A DNA stretch of 64,000 bases, from contig CAZJHH010000005.1 in assembly GCA_964545875.1 (NCBI GenBank), forward strand, positions 124,001 through 188,000, written 5' to 3'. A program made the position numbers and the translations under genes. Below the pieces are notes generated by a model that saw only the letters and a list, made by a program, of their open reading frames with translations, was not told where the DNA came from and did not search any database. Positions 17,513-25,928 of this stretch are shown in pieces; the stretch's first letter is position 1; each line of letters begins with the position of its first letter. Source of the stretch: DAIPKP01 sp964545875 (lineage in GTDB: Bacteria > Synergistota > Synergistia > Synergistales > Aminiphilaceae).

Positions 17513-18475
17513 CTAGGAAAGATCCTTGCAGCTTTTGAGCCCTCCCAAGGATTCCGCCTGACGCACTCCCCGAAGTACCGCCTCCTCCATGGCCCGGGCG
17601 GCGAGAAAACCCGCCACGCTGAGATCCGCCTCGAGGGATCCCGTGGAAAGGGCAAAAACCGTATCCCCGTCGAACATGGTGTGAGCGGGACGGATGGTAC
17701 GGGCATAGCCGTTTTGAGCCATGGAGGCAAGCTTGCACACCTGGCTTTTGGAAAAAGCCGCATTGGTCACCACCACCCCGATGGTGGTATTGCCCGCAAA
17801 GGGATTGCCCTTTTTGTTCCAGCAGGACGCCATGGCTTCCTCCGCATCCAGAATGGTACGCATATCCTCATCGAGACATCCCGCCAGAAAGCTCCCTTTT
17901 CGGGGGTCCAGAATATTTCCCAGGGGATTCACCGCCACGAGAGCTCCCACCTGAAGTTCTCCAACCTGAAAAGCATAGGCTCCGAGACCGCTTTTCATGG
18001 CCCGATCCATGCCGAAAACTTTTCCCAGGGTGGCTCCGGTTCCGGCCCCGACATTCCCCTCTCGGATTTCCCCCTTGGTTGCGTTACAGCAGGCCTTATA
18101 TCCCATCTCCCTATCCGGCCGCACTCCGGGATCCCCGAAGGCAAGATCGAAGAGCACCGCTCCGCATACGATGGGAACCTTTGCCACCTGTACGTCGAAA
18201 CCAAACCCCTTTTCTTCGAGGTACGCCATAACTCCCGCTCCCGCATCGAGACCAAAGGCGCTTCCCCCGGCGAGAAAAACCCCGTGCACTTTTTCCACCA
18301 GATTCACCGGGTTCAGCAAATCCGTCTCCCTCGTGCCCGGAGCGCCTCCCCGAACATCCACTCCTCCCACGGCTCCTTCGGGACAGAGCACCACGGAAAC
18401 TCCCGTACAAGCCCGATAATCCTGCTCATGTCCCACTACAATTCCTTCCAACTGGTGAAACGGTATGGATCGCAT
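17513..18475 (-). CDS. P1 (S58, DmpA-like) family peptidase
   Basis: Members are N-terminal-nucleophile hydrolases that self-cleave into two chains and act as aminopeptidases, amidases or beta-peptidyl aminopeptidases. The 320-residue product has GAVGGVDVRGGAPGTRETDLL near 34-54, GGSAFGLDAGAGVM near 70-83, the GNVGAGTGATLGK loop at 140-152 and the autocleavage region GNTTIGVVVTNA at 228-239, with Thr230 as the probable nucleophile after Asn229. AGGAGGAGACGAAAG before the ATG at 18475 settles the start. No signal peptide is visible, so it is likely cytosolic. It may release amino acids or lactams from unusual peptides; the substrate is unknown. Confidence 0.9.
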   Translation of the reverse strand: MRSIPFHQLEGIVVGHEQDYRACTGVSVVLCPEGAVGGVDVRGGAPGTRETDLLNPVNLVEKVHGVFLAGGSAFGLDAGAGVMAYLEEKGFGFDVQVAKVPIVCGAVLFDLAFGDPGVRPDREMGYKACCNATKGEIREGNVGAGTGATLGKVFGMDRAMKSGLGAYAFQVGELQVGALVAVNPLGNILDPRKGSFLAGCLDEDMRTILDAEEAMASCWNKKGNPFAGNTTIGVVVTNAAFSKSQVCKLASMAQNGYARTIRPAHTMFDGDTVFALSTGSLEADLSVAGFLAARAMEEAVLRGVRQAESLGGLKSCKDLS

Positions 18476-19081
18476 CTTTCGTCTCCTCCTGAAATGTACA
18501 ATCTTGCTCTTACAGCTTACCGAAGAAAGCACCAACGTTCCGGAAATTGTACGCACCTTGTCATTGTGACCTGAAAAATCACTCTTTACAAGGGAATTTC
18601 AAGGAGAGAAAAAGGTTAAAAAATACGATTCAGGAGAGATCTCTTTCTAAACGGCAGGAGGAGCATGGGAAAACCTGTCTCTTCCTCAAGGATATTCCGT
18701 AACAGCACAAGAAAGAACCGCCTAGAGACTCTCCCCACATGCGCAGATATCTCAAGAAATGTTCCTTTTCGGTCCGGATGCCGCTCTACTGTTTTGGGAT
18801 ATTCCCACAATCAGTGCGATGTGATAGAGTGATTTTCGAGTTGCATGGAAAATTTGTGTGAAAAATAAAAACCAGAAATTTCACGCTCGAAAATTCCAGA
18901 TTCTGCCGCTTCCAAACATTTTTCCTCCTCAAAAAACAAACACTCTCTCACGCAAGAATTTTTCCCTTGAAAACTATTCCATAACAGCTCCCATATTCAA
19001 GGAGCTCGCGATCATAGATGTGAAGACATTTCAAAAAGAGGGGGAGAAGAAGATCCCCCACAGGGGTTTTCAAAAAAGGAG
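18476..19081 (+). other. AT-rich gene-poor stretch before the beta-helix gene
   Basis: About 600 bases, clearly more AT-rich than the neighbours, with no convincing gene. A 64-codon frame on the minus strand (18616-18810) has some helix-turn-helix flavour but no recognisable family. Near the peptidase gene two copies of GTACAAT/ATTGTAC form an inverted pair. No consensus promoter for the beta-helix gene was found; TTGAAA near 18967 is the best -35 candidate. Confidence 0.4.
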
Positions 19082-21937
19082 ATGCGACAGCTCATGCCAA
19101 AGAAGTCCGTTCTTTCCCCTCTGCCCCTTATGGCAGCATGTTTTTGTGTATGTGGATGCCTTCTGCTCTCTTTTCCTGCGGAAGCCGTTGATCCGAACAT
19201 CTGGTACGTCACGCAAAACGGTGGAACGGAAACGAAAGACGGCACTTCCTGGGCTACCGCCTGGGGGGAGGAGGAGTTTTCCGCAGCCATTCAGAGTGCC
19301 GATGCAGGTGACGAAATATGGGTGGCGGAGGGAATCTACCGGCCGATTGTTCCCGTAGATGTCGCAGCCATCACCGACGGCGAAAAAGGCGCCACCTTTC
19401 AGCTAAGAACGGGAGTAGCCATCTACGGAGGCTTTCGAGGAACCGAAGATAATTGGGATGATCGAGACTGGGAGAACAACGTCACGGTGCTCACGGGAGA
19501 CCTGGGGTGGGATGACGTTACCGACGCACATGGAGCGGTCGTCAGTGCCGGCAATATCAGCGGAAACAACAGCTACACCGTGGTAACCGGCAGCGGTACG
19601 ACTGCTTCCGCCGTTCTGGACGGTTTCACCGTCTGCGGAGGAAACAGAGGAACCTTGTATGAAGGCTTCTGTCATGGAGGAGGAATGTTCAACCATGGCG
19701 GCAGCCCCAGCATAATAAATTGTACATTCTCGGGAAATGCCGCCGCCGCCTACGGCGGGGGGATGTATAACAGAGACAGCGGCAGCCCCACCGTAACCAA
19801 CTGCATCTTTGCGCGGAATTCCGCCAGCCACGACGGGGGGGGGATGGACAACTGGGAGACCAGCAGCCCCACCGTAACAAACTCCACCTTTGCGGAAAAT
19901 GCCGCCGACAACGACGGCGGAGGAATATCCAACAGAGATACCAGCAGCCCCACCATAACCAACTGCACCTTTGCGAGAAATACCGCCGCCAGCAGGGGCG
20001 GAGGGACATGCAACTGGAATGATAGCAACCCCACGATAACCGCCTGCACTTTTTCAGAAAATGCCACCTACGACGGCGGAGGAATGTGCAACTATACATA
20101 CAGCAGCCCTGCCGTGATCAACTGCACCTTTGCGGGAAATACCGCCACCATCGCTGGCGGAGGAATGTGCAACTCTAATGCCAGCAGCCCCACCGTGACC
20201 AACTGCACCTTTGCGGGAAATGCCGCCGTCTTCCACGGCGGGGGGATGGACAACTCTCTTTACAGCAGCCCCAAAGTGGCGAACTGCACATTTTCGGGAA
20301 ATTCCTCCAACAACGAAGGCGGGGGGATGTGCAACTTTAATGAGAGCAACCCCACCGTGACCAACTGCATCTTCTGGGGAGACACGCAAGAGGAAATTGA
20401 TGGCTCCGCCACCGTTACCTACTCCATAGTGCAGGGAGGTTCTGTCTATACAGGTGAAGGCAACGGGAATGGAAATCCTCTTCTCGAACCCCTCCACTAC
20501 AACGGAGGCGCCACCCGAACCTGCGCCATCCCCGCGAACAGTCCCGCCAGAAATAACGGAAGCTGGGACGCGAACCTTTGGGAAAACATCAGCCTGGACC
20601 AGCGGGGAGTCTCCCGGGACATAATCTCTCCCGACATGGGGGCCTACGAGTGCAGTCCGGACCTGAAGATCCTTTCCGTAAACCAGGAAGGCTCCGGAAC
20701 GGTAACCTGTAATCCCGAGGGAACGCCCTTCGGAAGCTGGGGAAACCAGTGGTGCTACGGCACTGGGTGCCCTTCGGGAGGCCCGCTTTCCCTCGCGACG
20801 AATCGTACCGACGGAAGCACTTCCGTCATTCTCACGGAGAGTCCCGACTTTCCTTGGACCTTCACCGAGTGGAGCGGAGACACCTCGGGAACGGAAAATA
20901 CCGCCACGGTCACCATGGATGAAAACCGGTGGGTGCTTGCAGTCTTCGCGAGACAGTGCGGCATCGCGGCCTCCGCCGATACCGGAGGAACCATAGCCCC
21001 CTCAGGAAACGTTACGGTACTTTCCGGCAACGATCAAACCTTCGCCGTCACGCCTCATTCCGGATATTCCATAAAAGATGTAAAGGTGGATGGCTCCTCC
21101 ATCGGAGCCAAAACCACCTACACCTTCACGAACGTAACGGAGGACCACACCATTGCGGCCTCCTTTGCGGTAAAACCCACCTCGGCTCCGGAACCTACCT
21201 CCGTCCCAGAACCTACATCTAGCCCGGATCCCACCGCCACACCTACCCCGACGGCGGACCCCACAGTTACACCCACCTCCACCCCCACCACGATCCCCTT
21301 CCCGACTCCCGATCCAGACATCCCTCTGCCGGAAATAACGCTCACCCTCACCCTGGTGGGGGGAGGAAAAATTATCAAGGGGCCCATCGAAATAACTCTC
21401 ACGGAAGAGCTTCTGAATGCCTTGCTCCTGGGAAATTGGATATCCCAAGAGGATTTTCGGGATCTTCTTGCGGGAGGGTACAACAGTGAAATACTCTCCC
21501 TCTTCTCCCTGGCGGCCAAACTCGACGATGGAGCCACGGCGCTCACCCTGGTACTCGAAATAACCGTGGTAACAGGCCTCCCCGAAGGCTATACCTACCG
21601 CATCTACCTTTTGGGACGTACCTACGATGAAAGCGGCAACCCCACGGGATTCACCATCCTTGCGGATGGCCCCGAAGACGGTGCGGTCCTGCTGCGCAAA
21701 AGGGGCAACTCGGAAACCTGGAAGGTGGAAATCACCGACGGAGGGAACGCGGATGCAAACCTCGAGGAAGGGTATGTAACCGCAGAAATAGGAGGCATCG
21801 TGGTGGTCACTCCTGAAACTTCGGAAACGCCTACCCCCTCCGCTTCGGGAAACAAGGGCGGAGGCGGATGTTCCTTTGGTGTGATTCCTGGCATATCGCT
21901 TTTCATGCTGCCCTTATTGCTGCTTCTTCGGAGATAG
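19082..21937 (+). CDS. secreted right-handed beta-helix repeat protein with Synerg-CTERM tail
   Basis: A 951-residue cell-surface protein. A signal peptide (hydrophobic core to about residue 35, cleavage after AEA) is followed by a pectate-lyase-like beta-helix start, nine tandem repeats of about 25 residues (about 198-433) with alternating CTFxxN and GGGMxN motifs resembling chlamydial Pmp repeats, and a C-terminal cap of the choice-of-anchor Q type. Then come two modules like divergent InlB B repeats (GSGTVTCNPEG; GGTIAPSGNVTVLSG), a Pro/Thr-rich linker of about 45 residues, a final conserved domain and the Synerg-CTERM sorting signal GGGGCSFGVIPG plus Leu-rich helix and RR end. AAGGAG touches the ATG at 19082; the ATG at 19094 is an alternative. 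Adhesion or surface-layer function is inference. Confidence 0.9.
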   Translation: MRQLMPKKSVLSPLPLMAACFCVCGCLLLSFPAEAVDPNIWYVTQNGGTETKDGTSWATAWGEEEFSAAIQSADAGDEIWVAEGIYRPIVPVDVAAITDGEKGATFQLRTGVAIYGGFRGTEDNWDDRDWENNVTVLTGDLGWDDVTDAHGAVVSAGNISGNNSYTVVTGSGTTASAVLDGFTVCGGNRGTLYEGFCHGGGMFNHGGSPSIINCTFSGNAAAAYGGGMYNRDSGSPTVTNCIFARNSASHDGGGMDNWETSSPTVTNSTFAENAADNDGGGISNRDTSSPTITNCTFARNTAASRGGGTCNWNDSNPTITACTFSENATYDGGGMCNYTYSSPAVINCTFAGNTATIAGGGMCNSNASSPTVTNCTFAGNAAVFHGGGMDNSLYSSPKVANCTFSGNSSNNEGGGMCNFNESNPTVTNCIFWGDTQEEIDGSATVTYSIVQGGSVYTGEGNGNGNPLLEPLHYNGGATRTCAIPANSPARNNGSWDANLWENISLDQRGVSRDIISPDMGAYECSPDLKILSVNQEGSGTVTCNPEGTPFGSWGNQWCYGTGCPSGGPLSLATNRTDGSTSVILTESPDFPWTFTEWSGDTSGTENTATVTMDENRWVLAVFARQCGIAASADTGGTIAPSGNVTVLSGNDQTFAVTPHSGYSIKDVKVDGSSIGAKTTYTFTNVTEDHTIAASFAVKPTSAPEPTSVPEPTSSPDPTATPTPTADPTVTPTSTPTTIPFPTPDPDIPLPEITLTLTLVGGGKIIKGPIEITLTEELLNALLLGNWISQEDFRDLLAGGYNSEILSLFSLAAKLDDGATALTLVLEITVVTGLPEGYTYRIYLLGRTYDESGNPTGFTILADGPEDGAVLLRKRGNSETWKVEITDGGNADANLEEGYVTAEIGGIVVVTPETSETPTPSASGNKGGGGCSFGVIPGISLFMLPLLLLLRR
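19676..20385 (+). repeat. nine tandem 75-base coding repeats
   Basis: In-frame near-repeats, each about 25 codons, encoding SSPTVTNCTFxxNxA then GGGMxN. Individual units differ at scattered sites and none is an exact copy, so they look old but could still recombine. Confidence 0.85.
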
Positions 21938-21960
21938 GGGTAACGAATAATAAGGTACAC

Positions 21961-22014
21961 GGAACAACGGGAAAAGAGCCTCCGGCAAGTCAGGGGCTCT
22001 TTTCCCGTTGTTCT
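21961..22014 (+). terminator. long inverted repeat, probable bidirectional terminator
   Basis: Eighteen perfect base pairs (AACAACGGGAAAAGAGCC with its complement) around a 14-base loop, 23 bases after the beta-helix stop. The arms contain AAAAG and CTTTT, so the GC core plus T tract works in either direction. It also cuts the integrase remnant on the other strand. Confidence 0.7.
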
Positions 22015-22125
22015 CGCTTTTGCGAGAACTCCCCGGATGTCTTTAGGCACCGCCATCCTGAAATGTAAAATGTTATTTCTGCGGGTTGTATATGACGTGA
22101 GGGTACAACAAAGGCCGCTACTCAT
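22007..22125 (-). pseudogene. truncated tyrosine integrase N-terminus beside tRNA-Sec
   Basis: The minus-strand frame from the ATG at 22125, preceded by a strong GGGAGGTGAAGCCC ribosome site, reads RRNNILHFRMAVPKDIRGVL, matching the N-terminal part of phage and island integrases (RRxxxxxFRxxVPkDlR). After about 38 residues similarity stops at the beta-helix terminator and the catalytic Arg-His-Arg-Tyr domain is gone. Its position, downstream of the 3' end of tRNA-Sec and pointing away from it, is the standard layout of islands integrated at selC. Two TTGGTACAT repeats upstream may be integrase arm sites. The family call rests on a short stretch, so it is moderate. Confidence 0.55.
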
Positions 22126-22147
22126 GGGCTTCACCTCCCGGACATGG

Positions 22148-22168
22148 ATGTACCAACGAATGTACCAA
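22148..22168 (-). repeat. tandem TTGGTACAT repeats before the integrase remnant
   Basis: Two exact nine-base direct repeats (22148-22156 and 22160-22168) separated by three bases, between tRNA-Sec and the integrase fragment. Such short repeats between an attachment site and int often bind the integrase arm domain; here that is inference. Confidence 0.5.
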
Positions 22169-22238
22169 TGTCCTAGAAATTGCTATTGCCCAATGAGCAC
22201 GGCCTTTAAAGTCAGTATTTACAATGCTTTAGAGGCTA

Positions 22239-22335
22239 TGGCGGAGGCGTGTGGGAATCGAACCCACCGAGGCCGGCTGAACCGACCCCCACCAGGTTTG
22301 AAGCCTGGGCGCAGCACCAGCTACGAAGCGCCTCC
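22239..22335 (-). tRNA. selC: tRNA-Sec (anticodon UCA, selenocysteine)
   Basis: 97 bases with encoded GCCA end. Acceptor GGAGGCG/CGCCTCC, anticodon TCA in the arm CAGGCTTCAAACCTG, a very long variable arm (GGTCGGTTCAGCCGGCC region) and T arm GTGGGTTCGATTCCCAC identify the selenocysteine tRNA. It lies 18 bases after the stop of the sigma factor gene on the same strand and may be cotranscribed with it. Its presence means in-frame TGA may be read as selenocysteine elsewhere in this genome. Confidence 0.95.
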
Positions 22336-22353
22336 TCCCGGTCAGAAGCTATT

Positions 22354-22923
22354 CTACGGGGTTCTCCCTTCTCTGTCCAGATCCTTTTTAATTCCCCCGG
22401 CTTTTTTTCGCATGCGATGCAGGGCGTTTTCCACCTTTTTGATGGGCCAATCGAGAAGTTCCGCTGCAAGCTTGGGCGTTCCCGTAGCGAATACCGCATC
22501 GAGTACCGCCGTTTCCAAGGGAGAGAGGATTTCTATAAGTACATCGAGAAATTCCCGATCTTCCAGACGCTCCTCCATCGAAGAAGTTTCCTGAGAAAAT
22601 CTGAGAGCCCGGAGCTTTTCCTCAAGCTTCCGAGGGCGTTCCCGTTTGCGCAGAAAGGAGAGCATGGCGTTCATCATGCAGGTTTTGGCGAAACCTTCGA
22701 GATTTCCCCGACGGGGATCGTAGAAAGCAAGCCCCCGATAGAGTCCGATAAGTCCTTCCTGAATCAGGTCGTCCTCCAGATGCTCGTCTCCTCGCCCCAA
22801 AATTCTGGCCCTTCGCCGGGCAAAGGGAAGATACGCCGCAAGATACTCCTCCACACGATAGGAATCCGGAAGGGGCTCCGAAGAATTTACCGATCCTTCC
22901 TTTCTGGTATCATGGTTCACCAT
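22354..22923 (-). CDS. SigH-type sigma-70 family RNA polymerase sigma factor
   Basis: A 189-residue alternative sigma factor. Region 2 is clear (about 30-95): LEDDLIQEGLIGLYRGLAFYD is the core-binding and -10 melting helix typical of SigH-like and ECF-like factors, followed by FAKTCMMNAMLSFLRKRERP. A shorter region 4 near 130-175 (LSPLETAVLDAVFATGTP, then a helix-turn-helix ending NALHRMRKKA) would contact the -35. AAGGTGAT before the ATG at 22923 supports the start. No anti-sigma gene is adjacent. It is divergent from the ThiF-like gene and directly upstream of tRNA-Sec. The regulon cannot be inferred. Confidence 0.85.
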   Translation of the reverse strand: MVNHDTRKEGSVNSSEPLPDSYRVEEYLAAYLPFARRRARILGRGDEHLEDDLIQEGLIGLYRGLAFYDPRRGNLEGFAKTCMMNAMLSFLRKRERPRKLEEKLRALRFSQETSSMEERLEDREFLDVLIEILSPLETAVLDAVFATGTPKLAAELLDWPIKKVENALHRMRKKAGGIKKDLDREGRTP

Positions 22924-22987
22924 GGATCATCACCTTCGCGCCTCACGGGGCGTTTTTCTCTCATCCCGCCGGAAAGGATGTGCCATC

Positions 22988-23824
22988 ATGCAACACTCCG
23001 TTCTTACGGAACTTCTGGGGGAACACCTGGTCCGCTCGGGGCTCTCTCTTTCGGAAAACCAGGCTCGGGATATGGCAGGCCGTTCCGGCCTATCTCTCCG
23101 GGAAGTCCATCGAAAAGCCCTGGCAATGTCCTGCGTCCCCCTCCGCTATGCCCGGAACATGGGGATCTTCGGCATTCCGGGGCAGATCAAGCTTCTCGAA
23201 TCCCGGGTTCTCGTGGTGGGATGCGGAGGGCTGGGAACCTGGGTTATCGAAATCTGCGCCCGGGCGGGAGTGGGAGAACTCCATCTTATGGACGGAGACG
23301 TTTTCGAGGAAAGCAATTTAAATCGTCAGCTCTATGCCACCCCCGCCAATCTCGGCAGATCCAAGGCCGAAGAGGCTGCCAAGAGGGTGGCGCTGGTAAA
23401 CCCCGCCTGCGAAGCCGTTCCCTTTTTCGGCAGGCTTTCCGAAGAGAACGCCCCGGCCCGTCTCTCCGGAATGGATGCGGTGGTCGATGCCCTGGATAAC
23501 AACTCCAGCCGGCGCATCCTTTTCGAGCATGCCCGCAGAGAGGGGGTGCCGGTCATTCACGGTGCCGTAGGGGGACTGTGGGGGCAGTGCGGCATTCTCT
23601 TTCCCGGAGATCCTTCGTTGCTGGATTTTTTCGGCTCCCCCCAAGAGGAGGCTCCCGACCGGGGAGCGGAGATCGAAAAGGGAAATCCTCCCTGCACGGT
23701 AGCGTCCATCGGATCTCTTCAGGGAGCATTGCTTCTCAAGCTTCTCACGGAAAAGAAGGTTTACAGGCGACGCTATTGGTGGCTCGATTTCGACGAAGAG
23801 CTGGTGGAATTTCTTAAAATCTAG
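22988..23824 (+). CDS. HesA/MoeB/ThiF family adenylyltransferase (E1-like)
   Basis: E1-like enzymes adenylate the C-terminal Gly-Gly of ubiquitin-like sulfur carriers (ThiS, MoaD) or other peptides. The 278-residue product has an N-terminal extension of about 65 residues, then the nucleotide site GCGGLG at 78-83, the FEESNLNRQL motif with the conserved Asn-Arg-Gln, and a C-terminal IGSLQGALLLKLL helix. The CxxC zinc pairs of MoeB and ThiF are not evident. A sulfur-carrier gene is not adjacent. The ATG at 22988 has GGAAAGGATG upstream; an ATG at 22922 would be nearly leaderless from the possible promoter at 22886-22913. Exact pathway unknown. Confidence 0.85.
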   Translation: MQHSVLTELLGEHLVRSGLSLSENQARDMAGRSGLSLREVHRKALAMSCVPLRYARNMGIFGIPGQIKLLESRVLVVGCGGLGTWVIEICARAGVGELHLMDGDVFEESNLNRQLYATPANLGRSKAEEAAKRVALVNPACEAVPFFGRLSEENAPARLSGMDAVVDALDNNSSRRILFEHARREGVPVIHGAVGGLWGQCGILFPGDPSLLDFFGSPQEEAPDRGAEIEKGNPPCTVASIGSLQGALLLKLLTEKKVYRRRYWWLDFDEELVEFLKI

Positions 23825-23889
23825 AGACTTTTCGGGAATTTTCCTCCTCCGAAGCTCTGCCCTCGCCAAAAAAGTCGAAAGGGTATGGC

Positions 23890-24708
23890 TCAGAGCTTTC
23901 GCAAAAAGGCCCGGAGAAGTTTTTCCAGAGATGCTGCGGCTTTACCCACTTCTTCCAGCACTTCCTCGTGAGTCAGGGGATTCGAGGTAATGCCTGCGGC
24001 GTAGTTGGCCACACAGGAAATGGCGCAGGTGGGGATGTTCATGTGCGACGCCACGAGAGCTTCGGGCACCGTGGACATACCCACCACGTCCGCTCCCAAA
24101 ACCCGAGCCATGCGAATTTCCGCGGGAGTTTCGAAGGAGGGCCCGGAAAAAGCTATGTACACCCCCCGCTTGAGGGGCACCCCGGTTTCCAGGGAAGCCG
24201 CTTCAAGAATTTCGAGAAGCTCTTTGCGGTAGATATTTCCCGCATCCGAAAAACGGGGGCCCCAGCTCTCTTCGTTGGGCCCCATGAGAGGATTCTTCCC
24301 CAGAAGATTGATGTGGTCGTAAAGCGCCACCAGATCTCCCGGCAGAAATCCCAGGTTGATTCCTCCGGAAGCGTTGGTAAGCACCAGATTCTGAGCTCCC
24401 AAAACGCCGAAAACCCGCACGGGGAAGGTGACCTCTTCCATGGCATATCCCTCGTAGTAATGAGCCCTTCCCTGCATGACGATTACCCGGCGCCCTTCCA
24501 GATATCCGCAGACCAGGCGTCCGGAATGCCCCGGAGCCGTGGAAAGGGGCCAATGGGGGATCTCGTGGTAGGGAAAAACCACCGAATTCTCCACGGCTTC
24601 CGCCACTCCTCCGAGACCGGAACCAAGGACCATCACCGCCTCGGGGATTTCGGAAAAATTCTTCCGGATAAAGCGGGCCGCTTCCTCCACTTTTTCACGA
24701 TAGGTCAT
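23890..24708 (-). CDS. punA: purine-nucleoside phosphorylase
   Basis: Trimeric PNP that phosphorolyses inosine, guanosine and relatives to the base plus ribose 1-phosphate. The 272-residue product shows VLGSGLGG for phosphate binding, APGHSGRLV, YEGYAMEEVTFPVRV, SGPSFETPAE, GADVVGMSTVPEA and CVANYAAG; the Asn in the last motif is typical of 6-oxopurine specificity. AAGGAG with a nine-base spacer fixes the ATG at 24708. It follows xerD in an apparent operon. With mtaD and mtnA elsewhere in the window it could also cleave methylthioinosine, which is inference. Confidence 0.95.
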   Translation of the reverse strand: MTYREKVEEAARFIRKNFSEIPEAVMVLGSGLGGVAEAVENSVVFPYHEIPHWPLSTAPGHSGRLVCGYLEGRRVIVMQGRAHYYEGYAMEEVTFPVRVFGVLGAQNLVLTNASGGINLGFLPGDLVALYDHINLLGKNPLMGPNEESWGPRFSDAGNIYRKELLEILEAASLETGVPLKRGVYIAFSGPSFETPAEIRMARVLGADVVGMSTVPEALVASHMNIPTCAISCVANYAAGITSNPLTHEEVLEEVGKAAASLEKLLRAFLRKL

Positions 24709-24774
24709 AGAAACATGCTCCTTTCTGAACATTCGTATTCACAGACACGGCCCGAGGGCAACAAACCGGAGCCT

Positions 24775-25689
24775 TCATGCATCCACATCTCCGGCTCCTC
24801 TCGGATGGCATTGATCATAAACGTTCCGAAGCTCCACATCAAGATGCGTATACTGCTCGGTGGTATTGATGGAGGCGTGTCCCACAATCTCCTGAAGGGT
24901 GCGGAGATCCACTCCCCGCCGAAGCAGGTGGGTGGCAAAGGAGTGTCGCAGAATATGGGGATAGAGACGCTTTTCGGGAATCCCCGCAAGCCTCCCCCTC
25001 TTGCGAATAATGCGCCAGAGATCCCCCCGCCCCAAAGGATTGCCATGACGCGAAAGGAAGACCTCCGGAACTCCCCGGGGATGCACGCTCTCCCGGGCCT
25101 TTTCGATGTACTCCAACACTGCGGTGACCACCCCTCCCAAAAAGGGAACCATGCGCTCCCGGTCACCCTTTCCCCGAACCCGGAGAAGCTTATTTCCCTG
25201 GTTGAGATCCTCCAGCCGCACCGAAACGGCTTCGGAAGCCCGGAGGCCGCAGCCGTAACAAAGCTCCAGAATTCCCCGGTCCCGGAGGGCCAGGTATCTA
25301 TCCCCCTCCCGGCAAGCATCCAGAAGCCGGGCAACCTCGGATTCCGTAAGAATTCGCGGAAGCCGCCGTCCCTTCTTGGGGAGATCGGGCTTCCAGGATC
25401 CGCTTTCGATAACCCCCTCATCCACAAGAAAACGGCTCCAGGAGCGCAGTGCCGCCAACCGCCGCTGAATGGTACTCTTTGCCCGCCCCTGGCGATGCAT
25501 CTCCTGGGAAAAAGCCTGGGCGTACTCCGGAGTCACCGGATAGAGGGGTATTTCCCGACGGTTACAGTAGGCTTCCCAGTTTTCCAGATCTCTTGCGTAG
25601 GCATCCAGAGTGTGGAGGCTCATTCCCCGCTCCAGAAGAAGATGATCCAAAAAATTGGCTATCACCGGATTCGACGAGGTTTCTTTCAT
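24775..25689 (-). CDS. xerD: tyrosine recombinase XerD/XerC
   Basis: Site-specific recombinase resolving chromosome dimers at dif. The 304-residue product has an N-terminal SAM-like domain (about 8-92) and a catalytic domain with all six residues: Arg150 (GLRASE), Lys174 (GKGDRER), His245 and Arg248 (PHILRHS), His271 (GHASI) and nucleophile Tyr280 (TEQYTH). GAGGGGG before the ATG at 25689 fits. It lies after the terminator that closes the oxidoreductase-Nudix operon and is followed by punA. No dif site was found in the window. XerC versus XerD cannot be decided firmly. Confidence 0.93.
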   Translation of the reverse strand: MKETSSNPVIANFLDHLLLERGMSLHTLDAYARDLENWEAYCNRREIPLYPVTPEYAQAFSQEMHRQGRAKSTIQRRLAALRSWSRFLVDEGVIESGSWKPDLPKKGRRLPRILTESEVARLLDACREGDRYLALRDRGILELCYGCGLRASEAVSVRLEDLNQGNKLLRVRGKGDRERMVPFLGGVVTAVLEYIEKARESVHPRGVPEVFLSRHGNPLGRGDLWRIIRKRGRLAGIPEKRLYPHILRHSFATHLLRRGVDLRTLQEIVGHASINTTEQYTHLDVELRNVYDQCHPRGAGDVDA

Positions 25690-25841
25690 GTCCAGTCCCC
25701 CTCTTTTTTTCGAACCCCATAGCCCGATTCACGAGGTTTTCCCGAAAAAATCGAACAGCTCCTGCCCGCATTCCTCCCAAGATTGCATGAGAGACAAGCT
25801 AGCCGGAGCAGAGCATATCCGCCTCCGGAGAAGCATACAGG

Positions 25842-25875
25842 AAAAACCGGCAAACCTGAAGGCTCGCCGGTTTTT
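25842..25875 (-). terminator. bidirectional terminator after the Nudix gene
   Basis: Perfect ten-base-pair arms AAAAACCGGC/GCCGGTTTTT around a 14-base loop, 54 bases after the Nudix stop on the minus strand; T runs are present on both sides. Confidence 0.88.
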
Positions 25876-25928
25876 CAACTTTCCTACGTTCTATCGAAGA
25901 AAGGCAAAACATCTTTCTCCGGACTTTC

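Noticed and set aside
18650..18675. Possible attR resembling the tRNA-Sec 3' end (GGCAGGAGGAGCATGGGAA)
   Set aside because: Only a gapped partial match; real attachment repeats are usually exact over the tRNA end.
18616..18810. 64-codon minus-strand frame with a vague helix-turn-helix look
   Set aside because: No ribosome site, no recognisable family and AT-rich non-coding surroundings.
19676..20385. Regular 75-base repeats that could suggest a CRISPR or satellite array
   Set aside because: Units are in frame within a long gene, vary at many sites and have no constant repeat-spacer pattern.
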